DNA from: a virus
DNA length: 38,585 nt
Direction: 5' to 3' (one strand)
Virus record (IMG/VR): IMGVR_UViG_3300044464_000005
Span: 1-38,585 of that record
How positions within the stretch are numbered: the stretch's first letter is position 1; every line of letters starts with the position of its first letter. The notes below the pieces were generated by a model, which ran no database searches, was not told the origin of the DNA, and worked only from the letters and a program-made list of their open reading frames with translations. A program made the translations under genes and the position numbers. Below, piece by piece: positions 21,563 through 30,217 of the stretch.

Positions 21563-22668
21563 CGGATCAGCTCCCAGCTCGACTTGAGCTTCGGATTCGC
21601 CCCCGGCTTCAGTCGGTACTGGATCCCACCGAACGTGGCCGTCTGGCCTCCACCGCCTCCTCCGGCCGCAGCCGCTCCCTTCCGCCCCCCGTACTTCTGG
21701 AGCAGCTTGTTCGCGTAGTCCCCGAACAGGCGGACCTGTTCTTCAAGGTTCCCCTTCCCCCGGTCGGGGATCATGTCCCTCAAGATCCCCATCTCGGTCG
21801 CGTTGATCTGCTTGCCGGACTTGATGTACACGCTGTCGATGACGGCCTTCGCGTCGAAGTCGAACTCGCCCTCCTTCCCGTGAGGGCCGAGGAGCCACTG
21901 AGATCCCTTGCTGAGATTCCCCGCGACCCTGCCTGAAGACACGTCCGGAGCCAGCGCCTTCATCTCGTCCACGTTCCCGCGAACGGTGTCCGCCATTCCG
22001 CCGACCTGACGCTCGATGGCCGTCGGGGCGAGGGGGACGCCTTCCTGGCCCGGCGTGATCCAACTCCAGACCGCGTTTCCGTTCTCGTCCTCCGTCTGGA
22101 CCCGCTGGGGACGCCCCATCCCGCGGTTGAACCGCTCGTTCATGCCGGCCTGACCCTGTTGGAACCGAGAGTTCCGGCCCTGCTCGAACTCCTCAAGCTG
22201 CTGGAGTCTCGCTTTCTGGAACGCGCTCATCGGCTGATTCGCGGCGAGCTTTGACCGCAGCATTGCGAGTTCCTTGGCGTTGTCGCCCTGAGCGCCGATC
22301 TGGTCGAGCCGCTGCTGCCCGGCTCGCTCCTGTTTCGTGAAGTCGCGGTACGTCTTCTGGTCTTCGAGGGCCGACTGCGCCTGCGCCGACTGGCCGACCA
22401 TCCGGGCGATCCGAGCCTTCCTCTCGGCCTGACTGAGCCCCATCGGGAGCGTCGCCGCCAGATCGCCCTCGTCCAGCCCTCCCACCGCAGCCTCGGCGCC
22501 GGCCTTCGTGGCGTAGTCCTGATTCGCCTGATCCCACGCCTGCTGCTGCTGCTGGCGCGCGAGTTGCTCCTGCCGGCGCTTCTCGCGGAAGTCGAACCCG
22601 GACGTGTCGATCTGCTTCACGTCGTTGAAGCCGCCGAGGACCGTCCCGATGCTGTCGAGGAAACCCAT
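21559..22668 (-). CDS. Gln-rich helical internal virion protein candidate
   Basis: The 369-residue protein starts at ATG 22668 behind GGGGGGTAGG. It begins MGFLDSIGTVLGGFNDVKQI, has a strongly basic and Gln-rich coil (REKRRQEQLARQQQQQAWDQ), more helices to about residue 185, then a folded part (VQTEDENGNAVWSWITPGQE, LLQKYGG) and a Gly-rich stretch near the end. No enzyme motif is seen. Composition and position among similar genes suggest an ejected internal protein. Confidence 0.6.
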   Translation of the reverse strand: MGFLDSIGTVLGGFNDVKQIDTSGFDFREKRRQEQLARQQQQQAWDQANQDYATKAGAEAAVGGLDEGDLAATLPMGLSQAERKARIARMVGQSAQAQSALEDQKTYRDFTKQERAGQQRLDQIGAQGDNAKELAMLRSKLAANQPMSAFQKARLQQLEEFEQGRNSRFQQGQAGMNERFNRGMGRPQRVQTEDENGNAVWSWITPGQEGVPLAPTAIERQVGGMADTVRGNVDEMKALAPDVSSGRVAGNLSKGSQWLLGPHGKEGEFDFDAKAVIDSVYIKSGKQINATEMGILRDMIPDRGKGNLEEQVRLFGDYANKLLQKYGGRKGAAAAGGGGGGQTATFGGIQYRLKPGANPKLKSSWELIR

Positions 22669-22679
22669 GACCTACCCCC

Positions 22680-23327
22680 CTAGCCGACCGGCTTGTAGAC
22701 TCCGCCCTTGAGGCGATCGGTCAGCCCTTGAAGCGCGGTCGCCGGCCCTGCGCCTTGGAGCGCGCCGAGCCCGCCCTGGCCCGCCGCTACGTTCCCGGCA
22801 GACATGAGCGGGACGCTCGCTTTCGGTCCACCGAGCTTCGACGTGTCGAGATAGGACAGCGCATCGGTGACGCCGCCCAGAAAGTCCCAGCCGCCGCCGC
22901 CCTTCTCAGCCGTGGGCACGTAGGACGAGGTGCCGGTGTACTCCGGCATCGCACGCTGGCTCTGGTAATACTTCGCGATCGACGGCGGGATCTTGTCAAT
23001 CCCGCCCATCGCTCCGCCAAGCCGACCGAGTTGCATCGTGTTCTTGAAGCGTGCGGCCTGCGCGGCAGGGGAGTTCTGTTGGGTATCCCACTGCTGGCGC
23101 GCGAGCGTGTCGGCCTGCTGCGCCTCCAGCTTTTTCTGTTCCTCGGCCTGTTTCGCCGCAGCCTTCTTCTGCTTGCCGCCGATCAGATTGTCGACACCCT
23201 TCGCGATGACCGGCGCGAAAGCCGCGAGCAGAGGCAGGAACCCGGCAGAGTGCCCCTTCCGAGTCTCACGATCGAACAGACTCGCGAGTGCGAGTGGAAG
23301 CAGTGCGAAGAGAGAGAACTCCATCAT
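22680..23327 (-). CDS. Internal virion protein candidate with hydrophobic N-terminus
   Basis: The 215-residue frame starts at ATG 23327, or ATG 23324, behind GGAGG. Residues 3-17 (FSLFALLPLALASLF) and 29-48 (GFLPLLAAFAPVIAKGVDNL) are hydrophobic. They are followed by a basic Lys/Gln/Ala coil (KQKKAAAKQAEEQKKLEAQQ) and a Gly-rich C-terminal half. The pattern of a hydrophobic segment, then GGKQKK, then an Ala/Gln coil is common among phage internal core or ejection proteins. No specific family is assigned. Confidence 0.58.
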   Translation of the reverse strand: MMEFSLFALLPLALASLFDRETRKGHSAGFLPLLAAFAPVIAKGVDNLIGGKQKKAAAKQAEEQKKLEAQQADTLARQQWDTQQNSPAAQAARFKNTMQLGRLGGAMGGIDKIPPSIAKYYQSQRAMPEYTGTSSYVPTAEKGGGGWDFLGGVTDALSYLDTSKLGGPKASVPLMSAGNVAAGQGGLGALQGAGPATALQGLTDRLKGGVYKPVG

Positions 23328-23333
23328 GTCCTC

Positions 23334-23897
23334 CTAGTAGCCGCGGATCCGCCGCTGCTTCTGCGCCTCGTAGGGATCGCTGAACTCAGGCGGCGTCAGC
23401 GTTTGCTGAACCTGATCGAGAAATGGCTGCGGGGGTGGTCCGCCCTCCGCCATCCCCATCTGGGCGGCTCCAGGCGGAGGGGGCGGCGCCCCGCCCGGCG
23501 GCTGCATTCCTGGCTGTGGAGCCATATTCGGGCCACCGAACCGCTGCGCCATCGCGCTCGCGACGCCTCCGATTCCGCCCGGCATCCCAGGCGGCATCTG
23601 CCCCTGACCCGGCCCGCGCATCTGCGCCATCCCACGCATCGCGCCGGGGTCCGCCGGGATCCCGCCCTGCACGTCACCTCCTGGCATCCTTGACATTCCG
23701 AACGCCGCCGCCATCCCGGGCGGCATCATCTTCGGAGCGCCTCCAGATGGTCCGAGTCCCATCGTTGCAGCGTCGAGCGTCATGTTCCGAAGCGCCCCCT
23801 TGACGTTGCCTTTCGCGAGGTTCTTGCCGGCGCCTGCAATCGCCTTGAACGGCGTCAGTGGGTTGATCGCCTTCTTCAGAAAACTGCCAAAACTCAT
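23334..23897 (-). CDS. Met/Gly/Pro-rich virion protein candidate
   Basis: The 187-residue frame starts at ATG 23897 behind GGAGG; a GTG three bases earlier is also open. The first 35 residues (SFGSFLKKAINPLTPFKAIA, then GKNLAKGN) are amphipathic and basic. Residues 50-160 are low-complexity Met/Gly/Pro (MPPGMPGGIGGVASAMAQRF and similar), and the tail is charged. The N-terminal SFG.FLKK...PL pattern recurs in small phage proteins near ejection genes. The function is unknown. Confidence 0.55.
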   Translation of the reverse strand: MSFGSFLKKAINPLTPFKAIAGAGKNLAKGNVKGALRNMTLDAATMGLGPSGGAPKMMPPGMAAAFGMSRMPGGDVQGGIPADPGAMRGMAQMRGPGQGQMPPGMPGGIGGVASAMAQRFGGPNMAPQPGMQPPGGAPPPPPGAAQMGMAEGGPPPQPFLDQVQQTLTPPEFSDPYEAQKQRRIRGY

Positions 23898-23906
23898 CAC
23901 GTCCTC

Positions 23907-24758
23907 CTAGAACCAACTCTCGTCGAGGGTGTACTGCTGATTCGTTTCAGGATCCCAGTACTCGAAAGTGGATGGCTTCCCGGCGCCGGCCCTCGCCGCC
24001 GCGGCATCGGAACGCTCGTTCTGATACTGCTCCCAGGAACGATTCATCCCGAGGACCTTGCTCGCGACTCCCGCCGCGTTCTGCCGCCCCTGGATGTTCT
24101 GGTTCTCGGCGTTGTTGAGGATGTCGGAGACGCCGCGAGCCATCGCGCCCTGCGCCTGACCCTGGACGTTCGCGATGCCTTCGGCTGGGATTCCGGAGCG
24201 GAACAGGCCGCGGCGCACCGCGTCGTCGTTGATCTGGTTCGTGGCCTGTTTCGTCTGGCCCTGGACGGTGCGGAACACGTCGCCCTTCGCTCGCTGGATG
24301 AACTCCGGCGACACGGAGCCGTTGAAGGCGCCGCTCAGGTAGTTCTGGAGCTGGCCTTCGAGGTTCCATCCGCCGGCCTGTGGGTTCACGACGGGCGTCT
24401 GGCCGGAGGAGCCGGACGAGGAACTCGTGGACGTGGAGGCGACTCCGGGGGCTGGGGCGGGGGTGGGGGCCGGAGGGGGAGCCGGAGCGGGGGCGGGAAC
24501 GCCCTGTGGAACGGTAGAGATGGTTCCCCCCGGCGCCTTGTACGGACCCGCCGGCATTCCGGGCAGCGGGACGTTGATGGCGCCCGGCGCAGGACCGGGA
24601 TTTCCTTGCGCCACAGTCGGGCCGGCGACGAAGGGACGCAGAGGCGTCGTCATCGGCGTCTGCGGCATCCCGCCCTGGTTCCGCACGGGGAGGCCGTTGC
24701 GGGGCATGACCGGCTGCATGAGATCCGCGGGCGTCTGGGTCCGTCCGAAAGCTGCCAT
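23907..24758 (-). CDS. Pro-rich helical virion protein candidate
   Basis: The 283-residue protein starts at ATG 24758 behind AAAGGAG. Residues 1-135 are disordered, Pro/Ala-rich (PAPAPAPPPAPTPAPAPG) and Ser-rich. Residues 140-245 form a Gln/Asn-rich helical domain (QRAKGDVFRTVQGQTKQATN, then RGLFRSGIPAEG), and the end is aromatic (FEYWDPETNQQYTLDESWF). The SGIPAEG and Q/N helix pattern is frequent in minor virion proteins next to ejection proteins. No enzymatic motif is seen. Confidence 0.58.
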   Translation of the reverse strand: MAAFGRTQTPADLMQPVMPRNGLPVRNQGGMPQTPMTTPLRPFVAGPTVAQGNPGPAPGAINVPLPGMPAGPYKAPGGTISTVPQGVPAPAPAPPPAPTPAPAPGVASTSTSSSSGSSGQTPVVNPQAGGWNLEGQLQNYLSGAFNGSVSPEFIQRAKGDVFRTVQGQTKQATNQINDDAVRRGLFRSGIPAEGIANVQGQAQGAMARGVSDILNNAENQNIQGRQNAAGVASKVLGMNRSWEQYQNERSDAAAARAGAGKPSTFEYWDPETNQQYTLDESWF

Positions 24759-24773
24759 GTCACGTCTCCTTTG

Positions 24774-25334
24774 TCACGCGGCCTCGTCCACATAGTAGAA
24801 CCGTTTGGACAGCCGGACTGCTCCTGCGACGCGCGGGGAGCCGTGGTAGTAGCGGCGAACGGTCGTCGGTCCACTGCCGCCTCCAGTGGTGCCCGATGCG
24901 CTGAGGCTCAACGCGCCGAGAGTCTGCGCGAGCGATCCCGACACGGAGATTCCTCCGGAGCCGAGTGCGGTCAGCGTCCCGAGCGTCCGGGCGAGACTTC
25001 CTCCGACCGCCACGGCTCCGGTCCCGACTTCGGTCAGGACGCCGAGGGTCGCCGCTCCAGTTCCAGAGACCGCGACGGTCGCGGTCGCGGTTAGAGTCAG
25101 TGCGCCGAGGGTGAGGCCCGCCGATCCGGAGACTGCGACTCCGGCAGTGCCCGCGGCTATCAGGGCACCGAGGGTCTGGCTCAACGTGCCGCTGACGCCC
25201 CCGCCTCCCGCCGCGTTCTCCAGCGTGATCGGCGGATTCGGGTCGTGGCTCGTGAGCGTGGGTGCCCACTGGAGCCGCGCAGGGTTCCAGAGGCCTGCGC
25301 CCCAAAGCCCGCCGCGCCACGTCGAGAAGCTCAT
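24774..25334 (-). CDS. Repeat-containing structural protein
   Basis: The 186-residue protein starts at ATG 25334. A Trp/Gly-rich N-terminus (MSFSTWRGGLWGAGLWNPAR) leads into five 21-residue repeats of the form VSG(T/S)...TLG.L.......(V/I) (residues 47-151), likely beta strands, then a basic aromatic tail (RRYYHGSPRVAGAVRLSKRF). Similar TLGALTL..TG repeats occur in phage and prophage minor tail proteins. Five coupled beta repeats could form a short fibre or spike shaft. Confidence 0.6.
   Translation of the reverse strand: MSFSTWRGGLWGAGLWNPARLQWAPTLTSHDPNPPITLENAAGGGGVSGTLSQTLGALIAAGTAGVAVSGSAGLTLGALTLTATATVAVSGTGAATLGVLTEVGTGAVAVGGSLARTLGTLTALGSGGISVSGSLAQTLGALSLSASGTTGGGSGPTTVRRYYHGSPRVAGAVRLSKRFYYVDEAA
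24882..25196 (-). repeat. Five 63-bp tandem repeats, coding
   Basis: Five consecutive 21-codon units encode VSGTLSQTLGALIAAGTAGV and diverged relatives. Periodicity is strict in the protein, while the DNA copies are well diverged, so the repeat is old or maintained for structure. Confidence 0.75.
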
Positions 25335-25337
25335 GCC

Positions 25338-26456
25338 TTAACCATGCACAAGTACGACCCCTCCGTTGTACATCGTCGCGGTCGTCGCCGGCTTGCAGAC
25401 CTCCAGCCACGCGAGAGCCGCGCCGTCGAACACCCGGACGAGATTGAACGCGGTGTTGATTCCGTCGTACTGGCACGCGATGTTCGCCAGCGGCACCGGC
25501 ATGAACGCGAGAGGATGCCCTACCACCGCACACCCGACGCCGGTCGCCATCGCGGCGCTGCTCTGAATCTGGTCGAGGTCCATGACGCCGGTATCGTTGG
25601 TCGCCAGCGGAATGAACCACGAACACGTGGGGTGATCGAGACGGCGCACGATGGCACCCGAGTTACCAGCCATCGAAGGGAAGCTCTGCGCGTCTGTCCC
25701 GGCTTGGTTCCTGTACCGGCAGACCGTCCAGTTGTGCGCGGTCGCAGCGAGTGCCGTCACTCCGACCTCGATGAAGGCGAAGTTGCCGCCAGCATAGTCG
25801 GGGTCGGTCACGGTGCTCGATTGGTAGCGCGTCGGGACTCCCGTCACGCTCTGGGTCGCGTTGCTGTTCATGTTGATGGTGGCGTGGAAGAGGCGGTCAT
25901 AGAGCAGTAAGGTCTGCCCCGCTACCGACGCCAGAACCCACGCGGAGACGATGTGCCGGGTGTCGGTGCTCACGGCGTCGAGTCCGTACTGCGCGCCCGT
26001 GGTCGCACCAGTGGGAGCTTCTCCCCCAGGCAGCGCCGCCCCGTTGGCTCCCGCCGCCGGCTGAGCACCGAGCCCCCACAGGCTCGACGTCACAGCGATG
26101 ACTCCTGTTGGACCCGTCTTCTGGAAAACGATCTCGCGCCGTTTCCCAGCCGTCGCCTCCGCGATCAGGTCGGAGAGTGACGCGAAGCCGGCGTTCGCGG
26201 TCGCGCGCTGCCGCCGGGCGTACTCGCGGCCGATGCGCCGCGCGCGGGAGATCCCGAAGTCGAGCGCGGAGGCGAACTGCCCAGCCGCGATCCTCCCCCG
26301 GAAGTCTCCGCCCTTCATGGCCCAGACGTTCCCCGGCACGCCGGCCACGGCGATCGGAGGACCGTACCAGTCCCGCATGCCGTCGCTGATGCGGTTCACG
26401 GCGTCGGCTCCGATCCAGCGTTCCAAGCGGGATGCGTGCGTGCCCAGTGTCAGCAT
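25338..26456 (-). CDS. Putative structural (tail) protein
   Basis: The 372-residue protein starts at ATG 26456, overlapping the upstream stop (TGATG). Residues 1-110 are helical with a basic stretch (ISRARRIGREYARRQRATAN). The rest is beta-rich, with AVTSSLWGLGAQPAAGANG, a surface-like DRLFHATINMNSNATQSVTG segment and several cysteines. Proteins of this layout (a short helical base and a large beta domain with LLLYDRL) are found near tail genes in uncultured phages, without a named role. It is probably a baseplate or tail-tip component. Confidence 0.58.
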   Translation of the reverse strand: MLTLGTHASRLERWIGADAVNRISDGMRDWYGPPIAVAGVPGNVWAMKGGDFRGRIAAGQFASALDFGISRARRIGREYARRQRATANAGFASLSDLIAEATAGKRREIVFQKTGPTGVIAVTSSLWGLGAQPAAGANGAALPGGEAPTGATTGAQYGLDAVSTDTRHIVSAWVLASVAGQTLLLYDRLFHATINMNSNATQSVTGVPTRYQSSTVTDPDYAGGNFAFIEVGVTALAATAHNWTVCRYRNQAGTDAQSFPSMAGNSGAIVRRLDHPTCSWFIPLATNDTGVMDLDQIQSSAAMATGVGCAVVGHPLAFMPVPLANIACQYDGINTAFNLVRVFDGAALAWLEVCKPATTATMYNGGVVLVHG

Positions 26457-26869
26457 CAGGCGTTTGCCTCGTTAAGCGTGAACGCCGAGATCGTGACCGT
26501 CTGGCCGCTCGTGATCGTCCCGTTGAACGAGATGTCCCCGGATCCGATCCCGCAGCTTCCCTGCATGAAGCACGTCGTCCCGTCCATCGTCGCTTGGGAG
26601 TTGTAGAGGCGGAAGTGGCCCGGTGTCGCCGCAGCTCCTCCACTCGCCGCGACGCTCCAGACTCCGGCGAGCGCCTTCGCGCCCGCTGCGGCATCCCCCA
26701 TCCAGTCGGCAGGGAGAAGAATCGTCGCGAGGAGCGTGCCGGAGTTCGCCTGGGAGCAGTCGGCCGGCTGCGCTCCCGTGTAGATCCGCAGCGCGCAGCT
26801 CGCTCCGTTGAGAACCTCGATTTGGTTGAGCCGCGAGTTCCGAGTGAGGACGTTTTCTTGGATTGCCAT
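26456..26869 (-). CDS. Small beta-rich structural protein
   Basis: The 137-residue protein starts at ATG 26869. It has the recurring phage pattern LRIYTGAQPADCSQANSGTL, ILLPADWM, HFRLYNSQ, then QGSCGIGSGDISFNGTITSG, and GQTVTISAFT. This is a common small protein of phage tail or capsid-decoration regions, unnamed but widespread. It overlaps the next gene (TGATG) and follows the 26875 gene by five bases, so the two are probably co-translated. Confidence 0.65.
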   Translation of the reverse strand: MAIQENVLTRNSRLNQIEVLNGASCALRIYTGAQPADCSQANSGTLLATILLPADWMGDAAAGAKALAGVWSVAASGGAAATPGHFRLYNSQATMDGTTCFMQGSCGIGSGDISFNGTITSGQTVTISAFTLNEANA

Positions 26870-26874
26870 CTACT

Positions 26875-27228
26875 TCACCGAATCTGACTGACCCAGCCTG
26901 AGATGTTGATCGCGCTGCCGGTGCCCGAGAAAGCCTTGACTGACAGCCCTGCGTTCATTCCCTGTCCAAGCGCGATCGGAATCGGCCCGCTGTTCGCCGG
27001 GATCGAGTAGTTCTTCACGAGATGGTCGCCGGGATCGCTCGCTCCTCCGAACTCTACGGTGAGTGTGGCTGCGACGGCTGTCACGTTCGACGCGAACATG
27101 AAGATCACGTCCATGCTGACGTTGCCGCCGACGGCAACGTGGATCGTGGTGCCCGGGGTGCCCGTCGCTGCGACAGGGATCGGCCTCCCTCCCGTGCTGC
27201 CGGAGAAGTGCGCCCGAGTGATCGCCAT
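26875..27228 (-). CDS. Small structural protein
   Basis: The 117-residue protein starts at ATG 27228, chosen over a TTG 12 bases earlier because GGAGG lies at the right distance. It is beta-rich and Gly/Ala/Val-rich (HFSGSTGGRPIPVAATGTPG), ending INISGWVSQIR. No family is recognised with certainty. The context is tail genes downstream of the collagen-like fibre. Confidence 0.55.
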   Translation of the reverse strand: MAITRAHFSGSTGGRPIPVAATGTPGTTIHVAVGGNVSMDVIFMFASNVTAVAATLTVEFGGASDPGDHLVKNYSIPANSGPIPIALGQGMNAGLSVKAFSGTGSAINISGWVSQIR

Positions 27229-27229
27229 C

Positions 27230-27775
27230 TCAGCCTCCAAACACCTCTATGAACAGCATGATCTGGGCGGGGTCGTAGTCAACGAGGTCGCGCATCGAGT
27301 GGACGTGCGGATCGGGCTGCGATGAGAGCGGGGCAGGCTCGATCCCGAGCACGTCGCTCGCCAGATGGACGTGCGGAGGGGCGGAGAGGGCCTCGACGCG
27401 CTCCTCGAACCGCGCCTCAAGCCCGTACAGTTCCGCGGCGCCGTGGACGTGCGGAGTCGCGTCCGCCTGTTCCCCGTGCTGGACGTACTGAGGATGGTCG
27501 TCGTCGAGGAGTCCCGTCAGCGCCCCGTGATCGCTCACTCCGGGCGCTCCCGGCGCCCCCGGCAGTCCAGGCGATCCCGGCACTCCGGGGATTCCCGGCA
27601 GGGTGGACGGCGTACCCGACACGACACCGCTCGCGTGCTTCTCCAGGGTGATGAGCCGCTCGCCGATCTCGGAGGCCACGGTCTGCGTGAAGTCTCCGAT
27701 GGTCACGACGCTCCCGTCGGGGAGCTTGATCTGCTTCCGCGGAGCCTTGATCGTGCCGCGAACAGGGACGCTCAC
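27230..27775 (-). CDS. Short tail fibre with collagen-like and HPQY motifs
   Basis: GTG 27775 overlaps the nozzle gene stop (GTGA), giving 181 residues. Residues 1-50 (IKAPRKQIKLPDGSVVTIGD and a helix) are a likely attachment part. Residues 61-79 are six collagen-like triplets (GIPGVPGSPGLPGAPGAPG). LTGLLDDDHPQY at 86-97 is the phage fibre motif found at trimer junctions. Three HVH motifs (109-111, 135-137, 157-159) could bind metal along the trimer axis. It is probably a trimeric fibre or adaptor joining receptor-binding proteins to the tail. Confidence 0.78.
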   Translation of the reverse strand: MSVPVRGTIKAPRKQIKLPDGSVVTIGDFTQTVASEIGERLITLEKHASGVVSGTPSTLPGIPGVPGSPGLPGAPGAPGVSDHGALTGLLDDDHPQYVQHGEQADATPHVHGAAELYGLEARFEERVEALSAPPHVHLASDVLGIEPAPLSSQPDPHVHSMRDLVDYDPAQIMLFIEVFGG

Positions 27776-29538
27776 AGAATCCTCCCGACGCGCCGCGGCA
27801 ACTCGACGCCTTCGACTTGCACCTGATTGAGCTTCAACTGGACGGTCCCGGCGTACGCGATCTCGATCTGCTGGAGGAATCCGGGCTGGCCGGCGTTCAC
27901 GACGGCGATCCTCTTCCAGCCTGGACGGTTGAGCGACACGGTGCGCGGCGCCATCGTCACGCCGTCGATCTCGTTGATGACGCGAACCGTGATCTGCCCG
28001 ACGGTCTGCGGCGTCAGGAGCGAGACTCTCCGCACCGAATGGGCGATGCCCGGCGAACTGGTCGAGAACGCCTTGGAGCGCCATGTGCAGGAGATCGGCT
28101 GTCCGTTGTCGGTCGATCCGGTCAGGAACTCGGAGAGGATGTTGTCGGTCGCCCACGCGGCCAGGAGCACTTCGCTCTGGTCCGTCTTGATGAGGCGCTT
28201 GATCGTGTACGGGGCGTCCGGAATCGCAGCCCAGACGCCTTCTCCGTAGTCGTAGATGACGAGCCGCCGGCCCGAGGGGGTCTGCACCGTCCAGACGATC
28301 CACTTCCGCTCCGGCAGAACCTCGCCCTGCACGTCCCCCTTGTTCGCGTCGGGGATCGAGTTGATCGTCTCGCGAACGTTGTCCACGTTCGGGATGATCT
28401 GCGGGGCGCCGCCGTCGGAGCGCACGAAGTTCGTCCCGGTGTAGTAGTAGAGAACGCCATCCGCCACGACGATCGACTGACCGGCGGGCGAGCCGTGCTC
28501 TCCGGAGAGTTGGACGAGCGCCCCGTCGGTGCCGGGGTTCCCGCGGAACAGCATCGCGAGGTTCGGCTTCGTCACGACGAGGCCGTGATCCTCCCACCAC
28601 TTCAGCCCGGTCGGCTCGTAGCCGTCGTCCTTGCTGACCGGCGTGTACGACGACGCCTTGAAGCCCTGGAGCCTCCCGAGTTCGCTCCAGAACAGTCCGA
28701 GGGCGTTGACGACCCAGAGTCGCTCGCCTCCCACTTCGATCGCGAACGCCTGATCCGGCGGCAGTCCGTTCGTGCCGTCGTAGAGTGCTCCGTAGTCGTC
28801 CGGGGCCTTCGCGTTCTCGATGAACGTCGTCGTCACGTTGTCGTTGATCTGACCGACGAACGAGAACGTCCCCTCGTCGTCCGGAAGTGTCACGTAGATG
28901 CGACGAGCGTTGACCTCCAGGCTGGGCGAGATCCCGATGCTCGACGCGGCGAGTTGATGGTTCCCTCCGATCGTGACCGGCAACGAGATCGGCGACAGAT
29001 TCGACTCGGCCCCGGTGATCGTGTTGAAGAACGTGTAGGCGAGCCAATACTCGCCCGCGGCCTTCTGCCCCGCCCCGCCGTCCGCGATCTTTGGCTGGAG
29101 CGTCGGGGAAGCGATGCCTGCCTCCATGATCGAGTCGCCGTAGATGCGCTTCGGCCCACCGTTGCCCTTGCGTGCCGCGAACATCTCGTCGTTGTACTGG
29201 CGGAACCACCATCGGGTAGCGATCGACGGATAGACGCGGCCATCCGCGATCGAGAGCCCCTGGATCACGTTGCCGACGAGACGTGCGATGCTGGCATCGG
29301 CACCGATGATCGTGAACTCCTCCGGAGTGAAGGCCGGGTTGTAGCGTGCGATGGCGTTGATCCTCTCGGAGTACGCGAGAGCGATTGCGCGGGTGCCCTC
29401 GCGTTGCCAGAGGCTCGTCTTGCCGACCGGATAGAGGTTTTCGAGGACGGACGCTTCCCGATCCGCGATCGAGTCCGCGGCGCCCTCGTTGAGTCCTCCT
29501 CCGAGGTCGGTGAAGTTCAAGAGGAAGGGCTTCCCCAT
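27772..29538 (-). CDS. Tail nozzle-like (stabilisation) protein
   Basis: The 588-residue protein starts at ATG 29538, one base after the adaptor stop. It begins FLLNFTDLGGGLNEGAADSI, then AVLENLYPVG-like text (VLENLYPVGKTSLWQREGTR) typical of podovirus tube-tip proteins. Repeating beta segments with RLWVVNALGLFWSEL, VLYYYTGTNF and WIVWTVQTPSGRRLVIYDYG suggest a beta-propeller. Size and position (after the adaptor, before fibres) fit T7 gp12 or P22 gp10-like proteins that extend the portal-adaptor tube. Identity by fold is inferred. Confidence 0.62.
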   Translation of the reverse strand: MGKPFLLNFTDLGGGLNEGAADSIADREASVLENLYPVGKTSLWQREGTRAIALAYSERINAIARYNPAFTPEEFTIIGADASIARLVGNVIQGLSIADGRVYPSIATRWWFRQYNDEMFAARKGNGGPKRIYGDSIMEAGIASPTLQPKIADGGAGQKAAGEYWLAYTFFNTITGAESNLSPISLPVTIGGNHQLAASSIGISPSLEVNARRIYVTLPDDEGTFSFVGQINDNVTTTFIENAKAPDDYGALYDGTNGLPPDQAFAIEVGGERLWVVNALGLFWSELGRLQGFKASSYTPVSKDDGYEPTGLKWWEDHGLVVTKPNLAMLFRGNPGTDGALVQLSGEHGSPAGQSIVVADGVLYYYTGTNFVRSDGGAPQIIPNVDNVRETINSIPDANKGDVQGEVLPERKWIVWTVQTPSGRRLVIYDYGEGVWAAIPDAPYTIKRLIKTDQSEVLLAAWATDNILSEFLTGSTDNGQPISCTWRSKAFSTSSPGIAHSVRRVSLLTPQTVGQITVRVINEIDGVTMAPRTVSLNRPGWKRIAVVNAGQPGFLQQIEIAYAGTVQLKLNQVQVEGVELPRRVGRIL

Positions 29539-29539
29539 G

Positions 29540-30214
29540 TCAGTCCAGCTCGTAGTCCGCGCTGTAGTAGCCTATTGGTTCGATGAAGGATGGCTGCGTC
29601 GCCGAAAGGTAGAAGCGCGGCACCCGCTGTTCGAGCGCGCTGATCTCAGCCTCCAGCTTGTCGGTCGGCTCGTTCACGTCCATGCGCGCGTACTTCTCGG
29701 CGCACTTCAGGACGAGCGTCTCGTGCCCCGACGGGATCGGACACTGGCTCGTGTCCACCGACATGACAAGCGTCGGAGCGACGATCACGCGCAAGCCGTT
29801 GACGATGGGCGTCGAAGGAGGACGCGCCAGCATGAAGTGGTTCCGCGTGTAGTTGATGAAGGCTCCTCGCGACGGGATCGTGCCTTTCCGCGCGTTCGCG
29901 AGGGTGACTCGGTTGATCGGAACGAAGTTGACACCGTCGGTGCTCAGTGCGACCTCGATGACGGCCCACGTCCCCGCCGGCCACTCGTAGAGGGCGTCTA
30001 GTCCCGTCGCCGGAACTACGATGTTCGCGACATAGGTACACTTGAACGCCTCCGGATCGACCGCGATGATGATCTTCTCTGCCTCGCGCAGCCCCAGGTT
30101 GATGAAGCGGTTGAGCGCGATGTTCGTCCACTGACGTTCGGTGTCGAGCGCGCCCGCAGGGATCTTGTCTTGGAGCCAGCCGCGCAGCGTGTCCCTCATG
30201 TCCACAAGCAGCAT
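29540..30214 (-). CDS. Head-tail adaptor candidate
   Basis: The 224-residue protein starts at ATG 30214. The N-terminal helices carry DMRDTLRGWLQDKIPAGALD and QWTNIALNRFINLGLREAEK, the helical pattern of podovirus gatekeeper/adaptor proteins (T7 gp11-like), followed by a beta insertion and a C-terminal helix (KLEAEISALEQRVPRFY). The position directly before the nozzle candidate supports this. It would dock under the portal ring. Confidence 0.55.
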   Translation of the reverse strand: MLLVDMRDTLRGWLQDKIPAGALDTERQWTNIALNRFINLGLREAEKIIIAVDPEAFKCTYVANIVVPATGLDALYEWPAGTWAVIEVALSTDGVNFVPINRVTLANARKGTIPSRGAFINYTRNHFMLARPPSTPIVNGLRVIVAPTLVMSVDTSQCPIPSGHETLVLKCAEKYARMDVNEPTDKLEAEISALEQRVPRFYLSATQPSFIEPIGYYSADYELD

Positions 30215-30217
30215 TGG

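Noticed and set aside
27817-29586. Long + strand open frame opposite the nozzle gene
   Set aside because: Its product is Arg/Asp/Val-rich with no domain, as expected for the antisense of a GC-rich gene; the - strand frame has coherent phage motifs.
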